DNA from: Fistulifera solaris
Lineage: Eukaryota; Bacillariophyta; Bacillariophyceae; Naviculales; Stauroneidaceae
DNA length: 64,000 bases
Reading direction: 5' to 3'
Assembly (NCBI GenBank): GCA_030295235.1
Contig: AP026153.1
Location: 434,001-498,000 of the forward strand
Shown here: positions 54,918 through 64,000 of the stretch, piece by piece
Numbering within the stretch: the first letter of the stretch is position 1
Layout: each line of letters begins with the position of its first letter
Notes under the pieces: generated by a model
What the model saw: the letters and a program-made list of their open reading frames with translations, nothing else
Told to the model about the DNA's origin: nothing
The model's database searches: none
Made by a program: the position numbers and the translations under genes

Positions 54918-56507
54918 CTACAATCGACTACGGTACGGACACTGCGCTACTCCGGACTCTTTCGCCATGGCTATTGCGCTGATTTGTCGGATGGGAGGCA
55001 GTTTGCGCGCAATGGAAGCCCCATAGTCCGGATCTACATTCGTAAACAATGCCACCGCACGCTCTCGAACGGCTGGGTCGGTCACTTGTGCTATATGCTG
55101 TGCCAGATTGTCGGTGAGACGCTCGCGGGCTGCCTCATCCAAGACTTGTCGATAAAAGACACGACACTGCGAATAATTGTCTTCGTCCCCCGTCTCGACG
55201 CGGGCGACTTGACCCGTCACAGAGTCCCCATGTTCGACCGCCTCACGCGTTACCGAAGGACCACCAAACGAATTGGGAAAGTAATGGGGTGCCCCGCCTC
55301 CATTTTCCGTGGTCTGCATGGGACCATCGCGTTGATAATTCTGAACATTCGCTCGGGCCCGATTGATGGGCAAGTTGGCGTAGTTGGCCCCCAATCGATG
55401 ACGATGCGTGTCGGGATAACTAAACAAGCGCGCCTGCAACATTTTGTCGGGAGACGGCTCGATGCCGGGTACCATGTGGCTGGGAGAAAAGGCCAATTGT
55501 TCGATTTGCGCAAAATAATTGGTGGGATTCTGGTTGAGCACCATGCGTCCCACGGGACGAAGCGGATACTGTGCCTGCGGCCACACTTTTGTCAAATCAA
55601 ACGGATTGAAAGATGCGACTTGTGCTTGCTGGTAGGACATGATTTGCACGTAAAGTGTCCAGGAAGGATAGTTTCCTTGCGCAATGGCATTGTACAAATC
55701 ACGAATGGCGTAATTCGGATCACTCGCCGACAATGATTGGGCTTGCGCGGCTGTCAAATTCCGAATGCCTTGATCGGTTTTCCAGTGATACTTGACATAA
55801 CACGGCGTGCCGTCGGCACTGACATTTTTGAAGGTATGACTCCCGTACCCGTTCATGCACCGATATCCGTCCGGAATACCGCGATCTCCAAACAGGAAGG
55901 ACACTTGATGGACCGTTTCCGGCCGCAACGAAATGAAATCCCAAAACATGTTGGCATCCGGCAAATGCGTCTGTGGATTCCGCTTTTGTGTGTGAATGAA
56001 ACTCGGAAACAGGATCGGATCACGAATGAAAAAGATGGGGGTATTGTTTCCCACCAAATCCCAATTGCCTTCTTCGGTATAGAATTTGACCGCAAAACCT
56101 CGCGGATCGCGGGCCGTATCGGCCGATCCACTTTCTCCTCCGACCGTCGAAAAGCGGACCGCGACCGGTGTCTTTGGTCCGACCGATTGAAAGAGCGAGG
56201 CCCGACAGTGCGGTTGAACGTGCGTGAGTTCGAAATAACCGAAGGCTCCGGCGCCTTTGGCGTGCACGACCCGTTCCGGAATGCGTTCGCGATCGAAATG
56301 CGACAAATGATCCAACAGTGTAAAATCTTGCAAGACAATGGGTCCGTTCGGACCGGCGGTCCTGCTGCTCGTCAAGGAATCAATCGGTGCGCCGTGACTG
56401 GTGGTGGTAGTAGCAGGTTTGGCTTCGTTCATCTGCTGGTAATGAAGCAGCTGTGAGGCTGCGGGGTTATCATCTTTGATAGTAGGATTTAAATTAGAGT
56501 TTGTCAT
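54918..56507 (-). CDS. CAT: Catalase (heme), peroxisomal, 529 aa
   Basis: Decomposes hydrogen peroxide to water and oxygen. The active-site signature [20 protein letters not shown] carries the catalytic His; the distal Asn lies in [13 protein letters not shown]; the heme-ligand signature [17 protein letters not shown] supplies the proximal Tyr. [20 protein letters not shown] and [20 protein letters not shown] are also typical. The sequence ends in Ser-Arg-Leu, a PTS1-type peroxisomal signal. The length of about 529 is that of small-subunit catalases. The start is ATG 56507 (MTNSNLN); the open frame above it is hydrophobic 5' UTR-like sequence. Single exon, intact. Its G+C-richer codon use differs from the AT-rich flanks, as expected for a highly expressed gene. 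Confidence 0.96.
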   Translation of the reverse strand: MTNSNLNPTIKDDNPAASQLLHYQQMNEAKPATTTTSHGAPIDSLTSSRTAGPNGPIVLQDFTLLDHLSHFDRERIPERVVHAKGAGAFGYFELTHVQPHCRASLFQSVGPKTPVAVRFSTVGGESGSADTARDPRGFAVKFYTEEGNWDLVGNNTPIFFIRDPILFPSFIHTQKRNPQTHLPDANMFWDFISLRPETVHQVSFLFGDRGIPDGYRCMNGYGSHTFKNVSADGTPCYVKYHWKTDQGIRNLTAAQAQSLSASDPNYAIRDLYNAIAQGNYPSWTLYVQIMSYQQAQVASFNPFDLTKVWPQAQYPLRPVGRMVLNQNPTNYFAQIEQLAFSPSHMVPGIEPSPDKMLQARLFSYPDTHRHRLGANYANLPINRARANVQNYQRDGPMQTTENGGGAPHYFPNSFGGPSVTREAVEHGDSVTGQVARVETGDEDNYSQCRVFYRQVLDEAARERLTDNLAQHIAQVTDPAVRERAVALFTNVDPDYGASIARKLPPIRQISAIAMAKESGVAQCPYRSRL

Positions 56508-57017
56508 GATTGCTTGCTGGTTATTAAGTAACAACGAATTAAAGGTAAAGGTATAAATGAAATGCAATTGAATAATAATCAAGCAACGCGAAGATACGTG
56601 ACGACGAGAAGTATAATTTTATTGTAGCGGTGTCATGAAAGATACTTTTAGTCACGCATAATGTCAGTAGCAAGTCACGAGTTCATTGCATTGTCGCATT
56701 TGATTATTATTTGACGTTTCCAGTTTCAACTCCATCTCGAAACCACCTTTAACTTCTTTATACACTAAATTCCTTTTCATGAAAACAGCATCGATACAAA
56801 AGCTTATGCACAGAAGAACACCTTTCGTTGATGTCGAAAAGATCGCTCAAAGATACCGTCGTAACTCGCAGCAAGATGTCGTCGCTTTTCCCGGCACTCA
56901 TCGAAAGTGAAAGTCCGGACCATTTTCATGCTCAAGACCTAAATGGGAATTTCCCAAACGTTGTGAGCAAATTGTGCTTGGTAGAGCATTCGTTTAGCAT
57001 GATGTATCATCGTTCCT
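56508..57017. other. Catalase upstream region
   Basis: Between the catalase start and the TSR2 end, both on the minus strand, so it should hold the catalase promoter. No gene or repeat seen. Confidence 0.45.
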
Positions 57018-57665
57018 TCATTTCTTCTTTCTTCCCTTGGTGGTAACAGTCATGAACCCATCTTTATCCATTTCGGGTTCGGGTGCCGGTGGTGCGGCTT
57101 CTCCCAATTGTCGGACCGGACCTTCTGGAACAGTTGGCAATTGACTTCCCCGCGGAGGTCCGAACAAATATTGATTCGCATAGTCTCGAGCCGACAATGT
57201 ACCAGCGGATACGGCAGGTACCAGAGTCGGCGCTTCGTCGGCTTCCATGGCCTCATCGTCATCGTCATCGTCATCACATTCCGTCGATTGCACTTGAACG
57301 GGATATTCTTCGACCTGTGCCAACGCCGTTTCCGCCACAGCCACCATCTGTCGTGCCAAGGTCGTGTCACCTTGCTGACATTGTTCGTACATGCGCCAAA
57401 TCGTTTCGGCCAATTGTCGTTCCGAATCATCTTCCAAGACGACCGAAAATTCTTCTTCCATGAAAATGGCCAAATTGTCTTCTAAATCCATACAATCCAT
57501 TGCAGAAAAGTCAAATTCCAAAATGTGCTGTCGCAAATACTCGGCCTTGGCGAGCGAATCGACGCCACCCCATCCCGATTGCACGGCCGTCCGTAAAGCC
57601 GACCACGAACGCAAACATGCCGTGACGCCGGCGCGGAATTCGTCCATTGTTGAAGATGCGTTCAT
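57018..57665 (-). CDS. TSR2: Pre-rRNA-processing protein TSR2, 215 aa
   Basis: TSR2 is the escort for ribosomal protein eS26 and acts in 20S pre-rRNA processing. The core matches: WSALRTAVQSGWGGVDSLAK, then LEDNLAIFMEEEFSVVLEDD and SERQLAETIWRMYEQCQQGD. The acidic cluster (DDDDDDDEAMEADE) and the C-terminal DKDGFMTVTTKGRKKK are also characteristic. A 45-residue Pro/Gly-rich insert precedes the tail. Single exon, intact. Confidence 0.92.
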   Translation of the reverse strand: MNASSTMDEFRAGVTACLRSWSALRTAVQSGWGGVDSLAKAEYLRQHILEFDFSAMDCMDLEDNLAIFMEEEFSVVLEDDSERQLAETIWRMYEQCQQGDTTLARQMVAVAETALAQVEEYPVQVQSTECDDDDDDDEAMEADEAPTLVPAVSAGTLSARDYANQYLFGPPRGSQLPTVPEGPVRQLGEAAPPAPEPEMDKDGFMTVTTKGRKKK

Positions 57666-57920
57666 TATTGTGTCGTTGTTAAATGCCTAGTCTCTCGGAT
57701 AGTCGCAAAAGAGGAGATGGAAGATGATGATGTATTCTTGTGACAAGGAAGAAAAGAAAATAAAAAACGCGATACCTGGTACTCCGTACTATTTTTTCGT
57801 GGCTCGCAGCTGTACAAAGCGGTCCGTCGGACAGACGATAGGGACTTAAGATGATTATGTCACGACTCACTCATCGCTTTACGCTTTATTTCGTCACAAA
57901 TAACAACAGAGTTATGGAGC

Positions 57921-58496
57921 AACAACAAATAACCAGTTAGCGCTATTTTCGTACATAACAGAAACGAAAAAAGCATGAGTGCAAAGCTTGTCATGTTCAC
58001 GCGTAGAATCCAAGTCTTGGCTGTCGTAAACCAACACTCCGTTTCATAGTGGAAATTCAGGGTGTCGATCCTCGGATTTTCGACGTGAAAATAAAAGAAA
58101 AAGTAGTTCAAAATCAATCATCATTGTTGTGACTTAAATACCCGGAATTATAATTATATTCGCAGTCGAATGACAATGGACGGATGCGAGAGACGCAAAA
58201 CACCCTTTGTTGTTCGGTTCATGACTTCTGTACAATTCAGTCTTGGCTGGCGTAAACTAACACTACGTTTTATAGTAGAAATTCAAAGATGATGATTCAC
58301 GAAAAAATGGACTAATAGACGACTAGACCAATGAATCCAATTTCGGGTCGCTATGGCAGCTTCAACATTTTCAACACCTCCATTAATGCTATTGCACCAC
58401 AACGAATAACCAATTAGTGCTATTTTCGTGCAACAGAAACGAAGAAAGCATCATTGCAATGCTTGTATAAGGTTTATTGTTCACGCGTAGATTCCA
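57921..58496. repeat. Direct repeats flanking satellite-related copies
   Basis: A segment of about 90-100 bases occurs at 57921-58012 and again at 58398-58496 (ACAACAAATAACCAGTTAG versus ACAACGAATAACCAATTAG; GCTATTTTCGT; CAGAAACGAA; TTCACGCGTAGA). Between them lie two diverged copies of the 236-base satellite (about 58010-58140 and 58141-58300). The second keeps a 40-codon ATG frame (58170-58292). Confidence 0.8.
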
Positions 58497-58626
58497 CGTA
58501 GGCCTCCGTAAGGAAATTTATCGACATAGGAGAACCCAAGCGGAAAAGTTAACGCAAACACAGCATTTTTTGTTGCACTCTCTCCCTCTTTTCACTAACA
58601 ACTCCATTATTTTTACAACAGCAATC

Positions 58627-60525
58627 ATGACTACAACTACTACTGCTGAAGAACAACATTACGATGTAATATTGTGTGGAACAGGCCTAATACAATCGAT
58701 TGTCGCGTCCGCTTTGGCCCGTGCCGGTCGCAAAGTCTTGCAATGCGATGCGGCCGATTATTACGGACAATTCGATGCCGTATGGACTTTTCCTTATTTA
58801 CAGCAGTTACAGGAAAAGAAAGTGAACTCCGCAGCAACTACCATTCTCGATACAGACGACACTCCGTCGTCGTGTCTGGTGCACTTGACGAGACAAACGG
58901 ATGAAACGTGTCTCACCTTTCATTCGATGCACACGAAAACAAGCTTTCCCATGCATATCGGAACGAACGTAGTGACACCGTACGGAATCGGTTGTATCGA
59001 ACAATTGTCACCGCAACAACCTCATCTATCGATCGCATTAACGAACTGGACGTTAGCGAATGGTCGTCATGCGCGATTGTTTGTAGCATCGCCCGCACAA
59101 ATACAATCCCAAGCCCAAGTCGATGCACAGACCATTTTACAACACCACAGTCGATCGTTGGCCTTGGATATTACACCTTCTCTTGTGTATGCCGCCGGAA
59201 CGGCCGTCGACGCTTTAATACAAAGTGGGGTTGCCGACTATTTGGAATGGAAAGCTCTCGAAGGATTGTTGTATCTCAATCCACAAACACAACAACTTGA
59301 TAAGGTCCCCTGTAACAAGAATGATATCTTCAGCAGTCCGAGTTTAGGACCCATGGACAAGCGTCGTTTGATGAAATTTTTACAACTCGCCATGGATTAT
59401 GGCATTGCGCAACAAGTACAAGAAGAAGAAGCCGTCACATCCTTAAATGAACGACATTTGAATCAAGGACGGTCGTTGGCGCGGCCACAAAACAAATCGG
59501 TGCAAAGCAGCGAACTAAAGGCACTAGAACAATGTATGGAAATGTCCTTTGCATCGTATTTGGAAGAGCACCAGAAATTATCGCCGGCATTGATTTCGTT
59601 GGTACGGTTTGCGTTGGCGTTGGAAAAGGACCAAGAGACGTCCGTCCGAGAAGGAATGCGTCAACTGTGTCAACACATGGGTTCGTTGGGGCGGTTCGGG
59701 ACGACCGCGTTCTTGGTGCCCTTGTATGGGAGTGGAGAACTGGCGCAGGCGTTTTGTCGATCCGCGGCGGTCTATGGAGCGACCTATATGTTGCGACAAG
59801 CACCGTTGGCGGTGCAAACGCAGGAAATGAATGGTCGAGTGAAGGGGGTTTGGTTGGCACCGATGGAAGAAGGAGCTTCACCCCAATTAATATCGTGTTC
59901 ACATGTGGTGGTTCCCGCGTCGGCCCTGAAATCGTCCGTCAAGAGCGAAAGCAAAGTTTTACGCAGAATCAGTGTTTTGAGAGGAAGGCTCATCACGGAG
60001 GGACAACAACGGCATGCGATTATCATCCCACCATCGACTCTAGGAAGTTCATCGCCAATCTACGGACTATTACTGGATGAAACGGTTAATGTCGTGCCGC
60101 GCGTACCCAATGGATGTACGCTGGTACATCTGACGACCACCGTCGTTAGAGACGTCGATGTTTGCCTGCTAGAAATGGCCTTGGAAATGATTTTGGCTGA
60201 TACCAAGAATGATGTGGAAGAGATATTTCATACATGTTTCAGCTACGACCTTTATGAATCCGAGGGGTCTGATCCCTCTATTGAAGGTCTTCACCAAGTG
60301 CGTTGCGCTGCTCCCGGTCTTGAAGTCGATGCTGCAATTGAACAAGCAAAGGAAATCTTCAGCCGCATCTGTCCTAACGATGAATTTCTAGTGATATCCA
60401 AACAACTAGAAACGGAAATTAAAGATCGACTAGGTGACCATGCAGATGAGGACGATGACGAGAAACGCGTCTTGGAGAGCGCCATAGGTATACTTGCCGA
60501 AACCGAAAGTAAAGGGCACGAATAA
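58627..60525 (+). CDS. CHM: Rab escort protein (REP/CHM, GDI superfamily), 632 aa
   Basis: REP presents Rab GTPases to geranylgeranyltransferase II. The N-terminal FAD-like fold DVILCGTGLIQSIVASALAR, with the GDI/REP signature LQCDAADYYGQFDAVWTF, is followed by CMEMSFASYLEEHQ, the MGSLGRFGTTAFLVPLYGSG, ELAQAFCRSAAVYGATYMLR block typical of the family, and VWLAPMEEG. The length of 632 is that of REPs rather than the 450 of GDIs, with the extra sequence partly in the segment at 80-140 and the C-terminal tail, so REP is preferred over GDI. The start at ATG 58627 (MTTTTT) is chosen because the upstream open frame contains no family sequence. Single exon. Confidence 0.88.
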   Translation: MTTTTTAEEQHYDVILCGTGLIQSIVASALARAGRKVLQCDAADYYGQFDAVWTFPYLQQLQEKKVNSAATTILDTDDTPSSCLVHLTRQTDETCLTFHSMHTKTSFPMHIGTNVVTPYGIGCIEQLSPQQPHLSIALTNWTLANGRHARLFVASPAQIQSQAQVDAQTILQHHSRSLALDITPSLVYAAGTAVDALIQSGVADYLEWKALEGLLYLNPQTQQLDKVPCNKNDIFSSPSLGPMDKRRLMKFLQLAMDYGIAQQVQEEEAVTSLNERHLNQGRSLARPQNKSVQSSELKALEQCMEMSFASYLEEHQKLSPALISLVRFALALEKDQETSVREGMRQLCQHMGSLGRFGTTAFLVPLYGSGELAQAFCRSAAVYGATYMLRQAPLAVQTQEMNGRVKGVWLAPMEEGASPQLISCSHVVVPASALKSSVKSESKVLRRISVLRGRLITEGQQRHAIIIPPSTLGSSSPIYGLLLDETVNVVPRVPNGCTLVHLTTTVVRDVDVCLLEMALEMILADTKNDVEEIFHTCFSYDLYESEGSDPSIEGLHQVRCAAPGLEVDAAIEQAKEIFSRICPNDEFLVISKQLETEIKDRLGDHADEDDDEKRVLESAIGILAETESKGHE

Positions 60526-61602
60526 CTTTCAGATGTTGTTGCTGGCAATCGTTCGATTCAAAGTAAAGGCGTCATTCTTCACCCCTATGATTAAGGGTAC
60601 ACCCCGTATCGAGACGTTCTATAGTAAATAGGTATAGGCTTGTATAGCGATGGCTCAGACTCGTCCGTTGTTCACATTCGAGCAAAATATGTCATAATTG
60701 AGGGGTAATTTTGCTTTTTAGCTTGAATATAGCCGTGTTTAAGTAGGCTAATGTCTACAGTGCACTTGGGTTCTTTAGAATAAAAAATCATACAAAATCG
60801 ATTGATTCAATCGCAGACGTTTTCTACTCATGAATGGCAAATGCTGCTGTAGGTAACCATATAAGTAAAAACACAGCTGGATAACTTTTGTAGTTGAACA
60901 AGCAAAACAGAACGTAGGAAGGCAACAGTAGTTGCGCTTTGCTAGACTAGACGACTCTAAGAAGGGATGGAAACATATTGCCACATGACTGGGACGCAGT
61001 CGTGGTAATGTTGACAAAAAAACTATGGTGCATTGAGTCGAATATTTGACGCGTTTCGCGTCATATGCGTTCTCCGCATGGTAGATTTTTCCTGGCGCTG
61101 TCATAGTTGGCTACTTTTGGATTAGATTTTGCAATGACTGCAATGCTCTTGAATCATTCAATGACTTTATTATGGTCAGGAGTGTTGTCCGTTTTTGACA
61201 GGATTTGATTTCAGTCATGAGCTCGGAGTTTTTTTGAGAACGCTTATCTGCACGCCCGCCGAGCTTTCCCGTGACGATTGACTTTTCGGTTCGCTAAAAA
61301 TCATTGACCGTTGGGATTGAGAAAGACATCGAAACGCAAGGCGAGTCGAAGAACGTCTTTGCTTTGAAATTGGTTGTAATTCAATCAATCATCATCGAAA
61401 ACGGGGAGTGACGACCTTCTATTGCCGTTGCAGTTTGATATTCCCTGTATTTCATTCATTATTGTTTTACGAACTGCCTTTTTCATAAAAACTGCGCCAT
61501 TGTATTTTATAGGGTTGTCGCTAGATAACATACGAATCATCGCAATCATTTTACTTTTGAACGAATGATAAGCTATTCAACAATACAATTACACAATAAG
61601 TC
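60526..61602. other. Intergenic with dyad repeats
   Basis: Holds a dyad CATGACTG-N5-CAGTCGTG at 60983-61003 and a dispersed-repeat copy in inverse orientation at 61180-61220 (GTGTTGTCCGTTTTTGACAG, TTTCAGTCATGAG). No gene is supported. Confidence 0.5.
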
Positions 61603-61920
61603 ATGCCATCCGTCAGACAGGTATCTTCTCCGCCTTACTCGCTGGAAGAAGCACGTCAGGACTTCGGTCCTTGCGGAGCCATACTCTACGCGCTTCAACG
61701 CTATGATCCAGCGGACATGGACGCTTACATGCTCTTCGGACTAGAGGCCTGCTGGAAACAGCACAAAACGTGCCACTCGGCCGCTCAATCACTCCATGTG
61801 TCACTTCTACAGCCAGTTTTTACGGCTGTTTCGCCAGAAATGCTGCCCTTGCATATGAAAAGAGTACGCGAAGCTGTCCATGGCATCGATTGGGTGCAAG
61901 CAATCAAGAATCATCAGTGA
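61603..61920 (+). CDS. Small unrecognised protein, 105 aa
   Basis: Opens SLEEARQDFGPCGAILYALQ and continues DAYMLFGLEACWKQHKTCHS, with an amphipathic helical C-terminus (PLHMKRVREAVHGIDW). Three cysteines; no signal peptide. I recognise no family. Codon use looks coding (few AT-rich third positions) and ATG 61603 is well placed, but this rests on the single frame. Confidence 0.5.
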   Translation: MPSVRQVSSPPYSLEEARQDFGPCGAILYALQRYDPADMDAYMLFGLEACWKQHKTCHSAAQSLHVSLLQPVFTAVSPEMLPLHMKRVREAVHGIDWVQAIKNHQ

Positions 61921-62349
61921 AGCTGAAAAATACAATCAAACTCCCGCAGCCATACATTCATTATTGCACTTGTGTGCCACAGAATCTGACAAGCACGGCA
62001 CTTCATGACATTTTTATCGTAGGTCTAGTTGTATAATTAATGAAATTCATACATACATTCTCCACGTTACCAACACGAACTTGGAGTAAATTGTGAGTCT
62101 ATAGGAAATTAATGAAAGTCTATTGTGGATGGGATATAAAAATTTCGGCATTTTCTTGTTCTCGAACTGCATCCCATCGTCTCGTGTGTGTGTTTAATAT
62201 GTATCTCATTTCGATTCGGTGAAAAGTCTATTGTGGTGTTGTATGTTTCATGTAACATATATCTCCCGAAAGTTTTCCGTGTGCAGGAATCAGCGGCGTT
62301 TAGTTACGGCGAAGCACTGCGCTTCTTGAGATCGCCGTCGGTTTTTGAC

Positions 62350-63628
62350 TTAGTGCCAGCCACCTTTTCGAGTCGACGAAGTGCCCGACTCTGAGCTCGA
62401 CGCTCCAGTTCTCCCCTTCACGCCCAATTTGGGTACCCATTTTCCTTCTTGAAAGTGAAAAAACTCGTGAAAGTTGGGATTCCAACGGCGAAACTGGCGC
62501 ACAATCGAAGCTTTTTGCACCTTGCGTTTGGACTCGGAGCCAGGCGAGACAGGTAAGTGAGTGTGATCTGAGACTTCCGAGCCGTAGGTGTGCATCAACT
62601 CTAACATGTCACTGCGATGAAAAAGGAATTCTAACGTGAGGTATACGCAGCAAACTTGGGAAAAGCTATCGAAATGAAGACACTTACGCAACGGGTATTT
62701 GCGAAATTTTTCCGACGGGAAGCTGACGCAGCTCATCCACTTGGGCTTGCAGGTCTTCAATCGCTTGCTGTAACGTTTCCACGAGCCGGTTTCGTTCCCC
62801 CAGTTCGTATCGAAGAAGCGCATTATCGCGAGCAAGTTCGTCCAATACCTGCTGATGATTCGATGCTGACGGCGTATGAGTCCAGGATGTTTGCCAAGGC
62901 CCAGTTCGAGCGGCACCCGGCTCAATCAAAAAGGGAGGCGTGGTGGATCCGCTCCTGGAGGAGAGACTACCGTGGCCCGGCAATTCCGCCCGTCCCTGAA
63001 AGCGCGGTTGCAACAAAGCTGCACCAGGTTGTCGGATGACCGTGGTCGTTGTCGTCGTTACCGAAACTCTGGAACCATCCGGCGATGTTGAGACGACGAG
63101 CCGTTTGTTGGAAGCGTCCGATGATTCATCGATACTGCGCTTGCGCGTGTTCCCGGTGCTCACGGGAGGTGCAAAGGCGGCATGAACGGCCTGCGGGTGA
63201 TGACAAAAAGCGGATGAACTGGAGGCAGGAAAGGTAGCTCCGGAAAGTTCTTGGCTCTTGTCCTCAAAACTATTCGATCTTTCATTGTTAATCGGAAACA
63301 TCATAGAGCTCCACTTTTCCGCCCACGAGGAACTCGATTGTAGTGAAGAAACAAAAGGCGACGCCGTACGACCGTCTAAAGTATATCCTACTGAGAGCGA
63401 CGGCGAGGTTTCGGGCGAAGCGGAACCTACGGTATGACAGTGCTTCGGGGAGACGAGATCAGTCGAAGGTGTTTGTGCAGCAATTTCTGTTGAAGGAGAA
63501 ACTCGAGCGGGGTTTTCCAGATCATTCTTCCAAGCGGCAGTCTGCGAAAGAAGCTCCAAGTTGCTGGAAGCTCGAGGGATTGTTGATTCTGTTCTACTTG
63601 AACAACGACTTGGCTCTGTCATTACCAT
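62350..63628 (-). CDS. Coiled-coil protein with conserved basic C-terminus, 400 aa, function unknown
   Basis: Two exons joined by a 76-base intron (62687-62612, GTAAGT...TCGCAG) that splits an Ala codon and keeps the frame. Residues 1-260 are Ser/Thr/Pro-rich and probably disordered. A leucine-heptad coiled coil follows at about 270-310 (DNALLRYELGERNRLVETLQ, QAIEDLQAQVDELRQL). The exon-2 part has a basic, aromatic stretch (ASIVRQFRRWNPNFHEFFHF, QEGKWVPKLG) that looks conserved and could bind nucleic acid or another protein. A basic patch (TRKRSIDESS) lies near 160 but there is no bZIP-type basic region before the coil, so I do not call it a transcription factor. The start is ATG 63628, with 63622 two codons later. 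Confidence 0.68.
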
Positions 63629-64000
63629 AGGTCATCCTGTTGCATGGCAACAAAAGTGTGTCCTCATCGCTTGGTGAGAAGAAAAACAAAATCGAATCAA
63701 TCGAGATGAAGGGAGAAGGGAGTGACCCTTATCCTATTTTCTGTTCTATAGTCCAAGATACTATCGGTTAATCTGTGGGAGGAATCAGTAGACCCGCACT
63801 TGGTATCTACGAGGGAATTTGGATTTCTCGATACTCCGAATGTCGACGTCGTCGACCGTGGTGGGCCGCACGATACGGTAAATGGCTCGCCGACCGTTAA
63901 CATGAAAATCCAAGATAGCCGTTGCCTAATTACAGTCATTACAAATGGAGTACCGGTATTCAAATGCCTATGTGACCATTTTTCTATCCGCGGAAAGGTA
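63629..64000. other. Window end, no supported gene
   Basis: Upstream of the coiled-coil gene. A minus-strand open frame at 63697-63963 has no domain and no start context that I trust. Confidence 0.4.

Noticed and set aside
54984-56456. Long plus-strand frames inside the catalase gene
   Set aside because: Antisense shadows of a highly biased coding sequence.
59435-60080. Long antisense and sense frames inside the Rab escort gene
   Set aside because: Shadows of the 632-residue gene.
63697-63963. 88-codon minus-strand frame at the window end
   Set aside because: No domain and no start context; not listed as a gene.

Overview
This window is nuclear DNA from a stramenopile alga, most likely a diatom. 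The support is a mix of ordinary eukaryotic housekeeping genes (PP2A B56 subunit, RUVBL1, EMC10, TSR2, Rab escort protein, HIR/band-7 protein, peroxisomal catalase), a lumazine synthase with a plastid-type leader, short GT-AG introns (about 60-100 bases), and several gene families expanded in diatoms (DUF6604, ankyrin-like, MYND, MORN, TPR, F-box/SPRY). The species was not determined.

Layout. 1-1620 holds the 5' part of a PP2A B56 gene (minus strand). 2.4-8.5 kb has an ankyrin-like gene, a DUF6604 gene and a cryptic exon cluster. 8.86-10.6 kb is a tandem satellite of 236/245-base units. 10.9-18.9 kb carries a secreted protein, a D-2-hydroxyacid dehydrogenase, a broken MYND gene, lumazine synthase and RUVBL1. 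19.7-31.7 kb carries a GAF-ankyrin protein, a GT1-type glycosyltransferase, an FHA-RING protein, a conserved unknown, a 2.2 kb AT-rich gap with a MITE-like element, a membrane protein and an HIR protein. 32.9-54.1 kb is mostly lineage-specific: two MORN paralogues, two TPR genes, a double-UBL protein, three F-box/SPRY paralogues and a very long unrecognised protein, with EMC10 among them. 54.9-63.6 kb has catalase, TSR2, Rab escort protein, a small unknown and a coiled-coil protein.

Two patterns run across the window. First, fourteen reading-frame breaks fall in seven genes, all in lineage-specific families; twelve are of the 'one base missing' kind, while about 26 kb of other coding sequence has none. 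This could be assembly error confined to family genes, decay, or frameshifting. Second, a dispersed repeat family with a CATGACTG...CAGTC dyad is shared by the satellite and by scattered single copies between genes. No CRISPR array, tRNA, rRNA or virus-like element was recognised. No clearly new multi-gene system is demonstrated; the best leads are the frame-break bias, the satellite with its small ORF, and the MORN/helical-repeat family.
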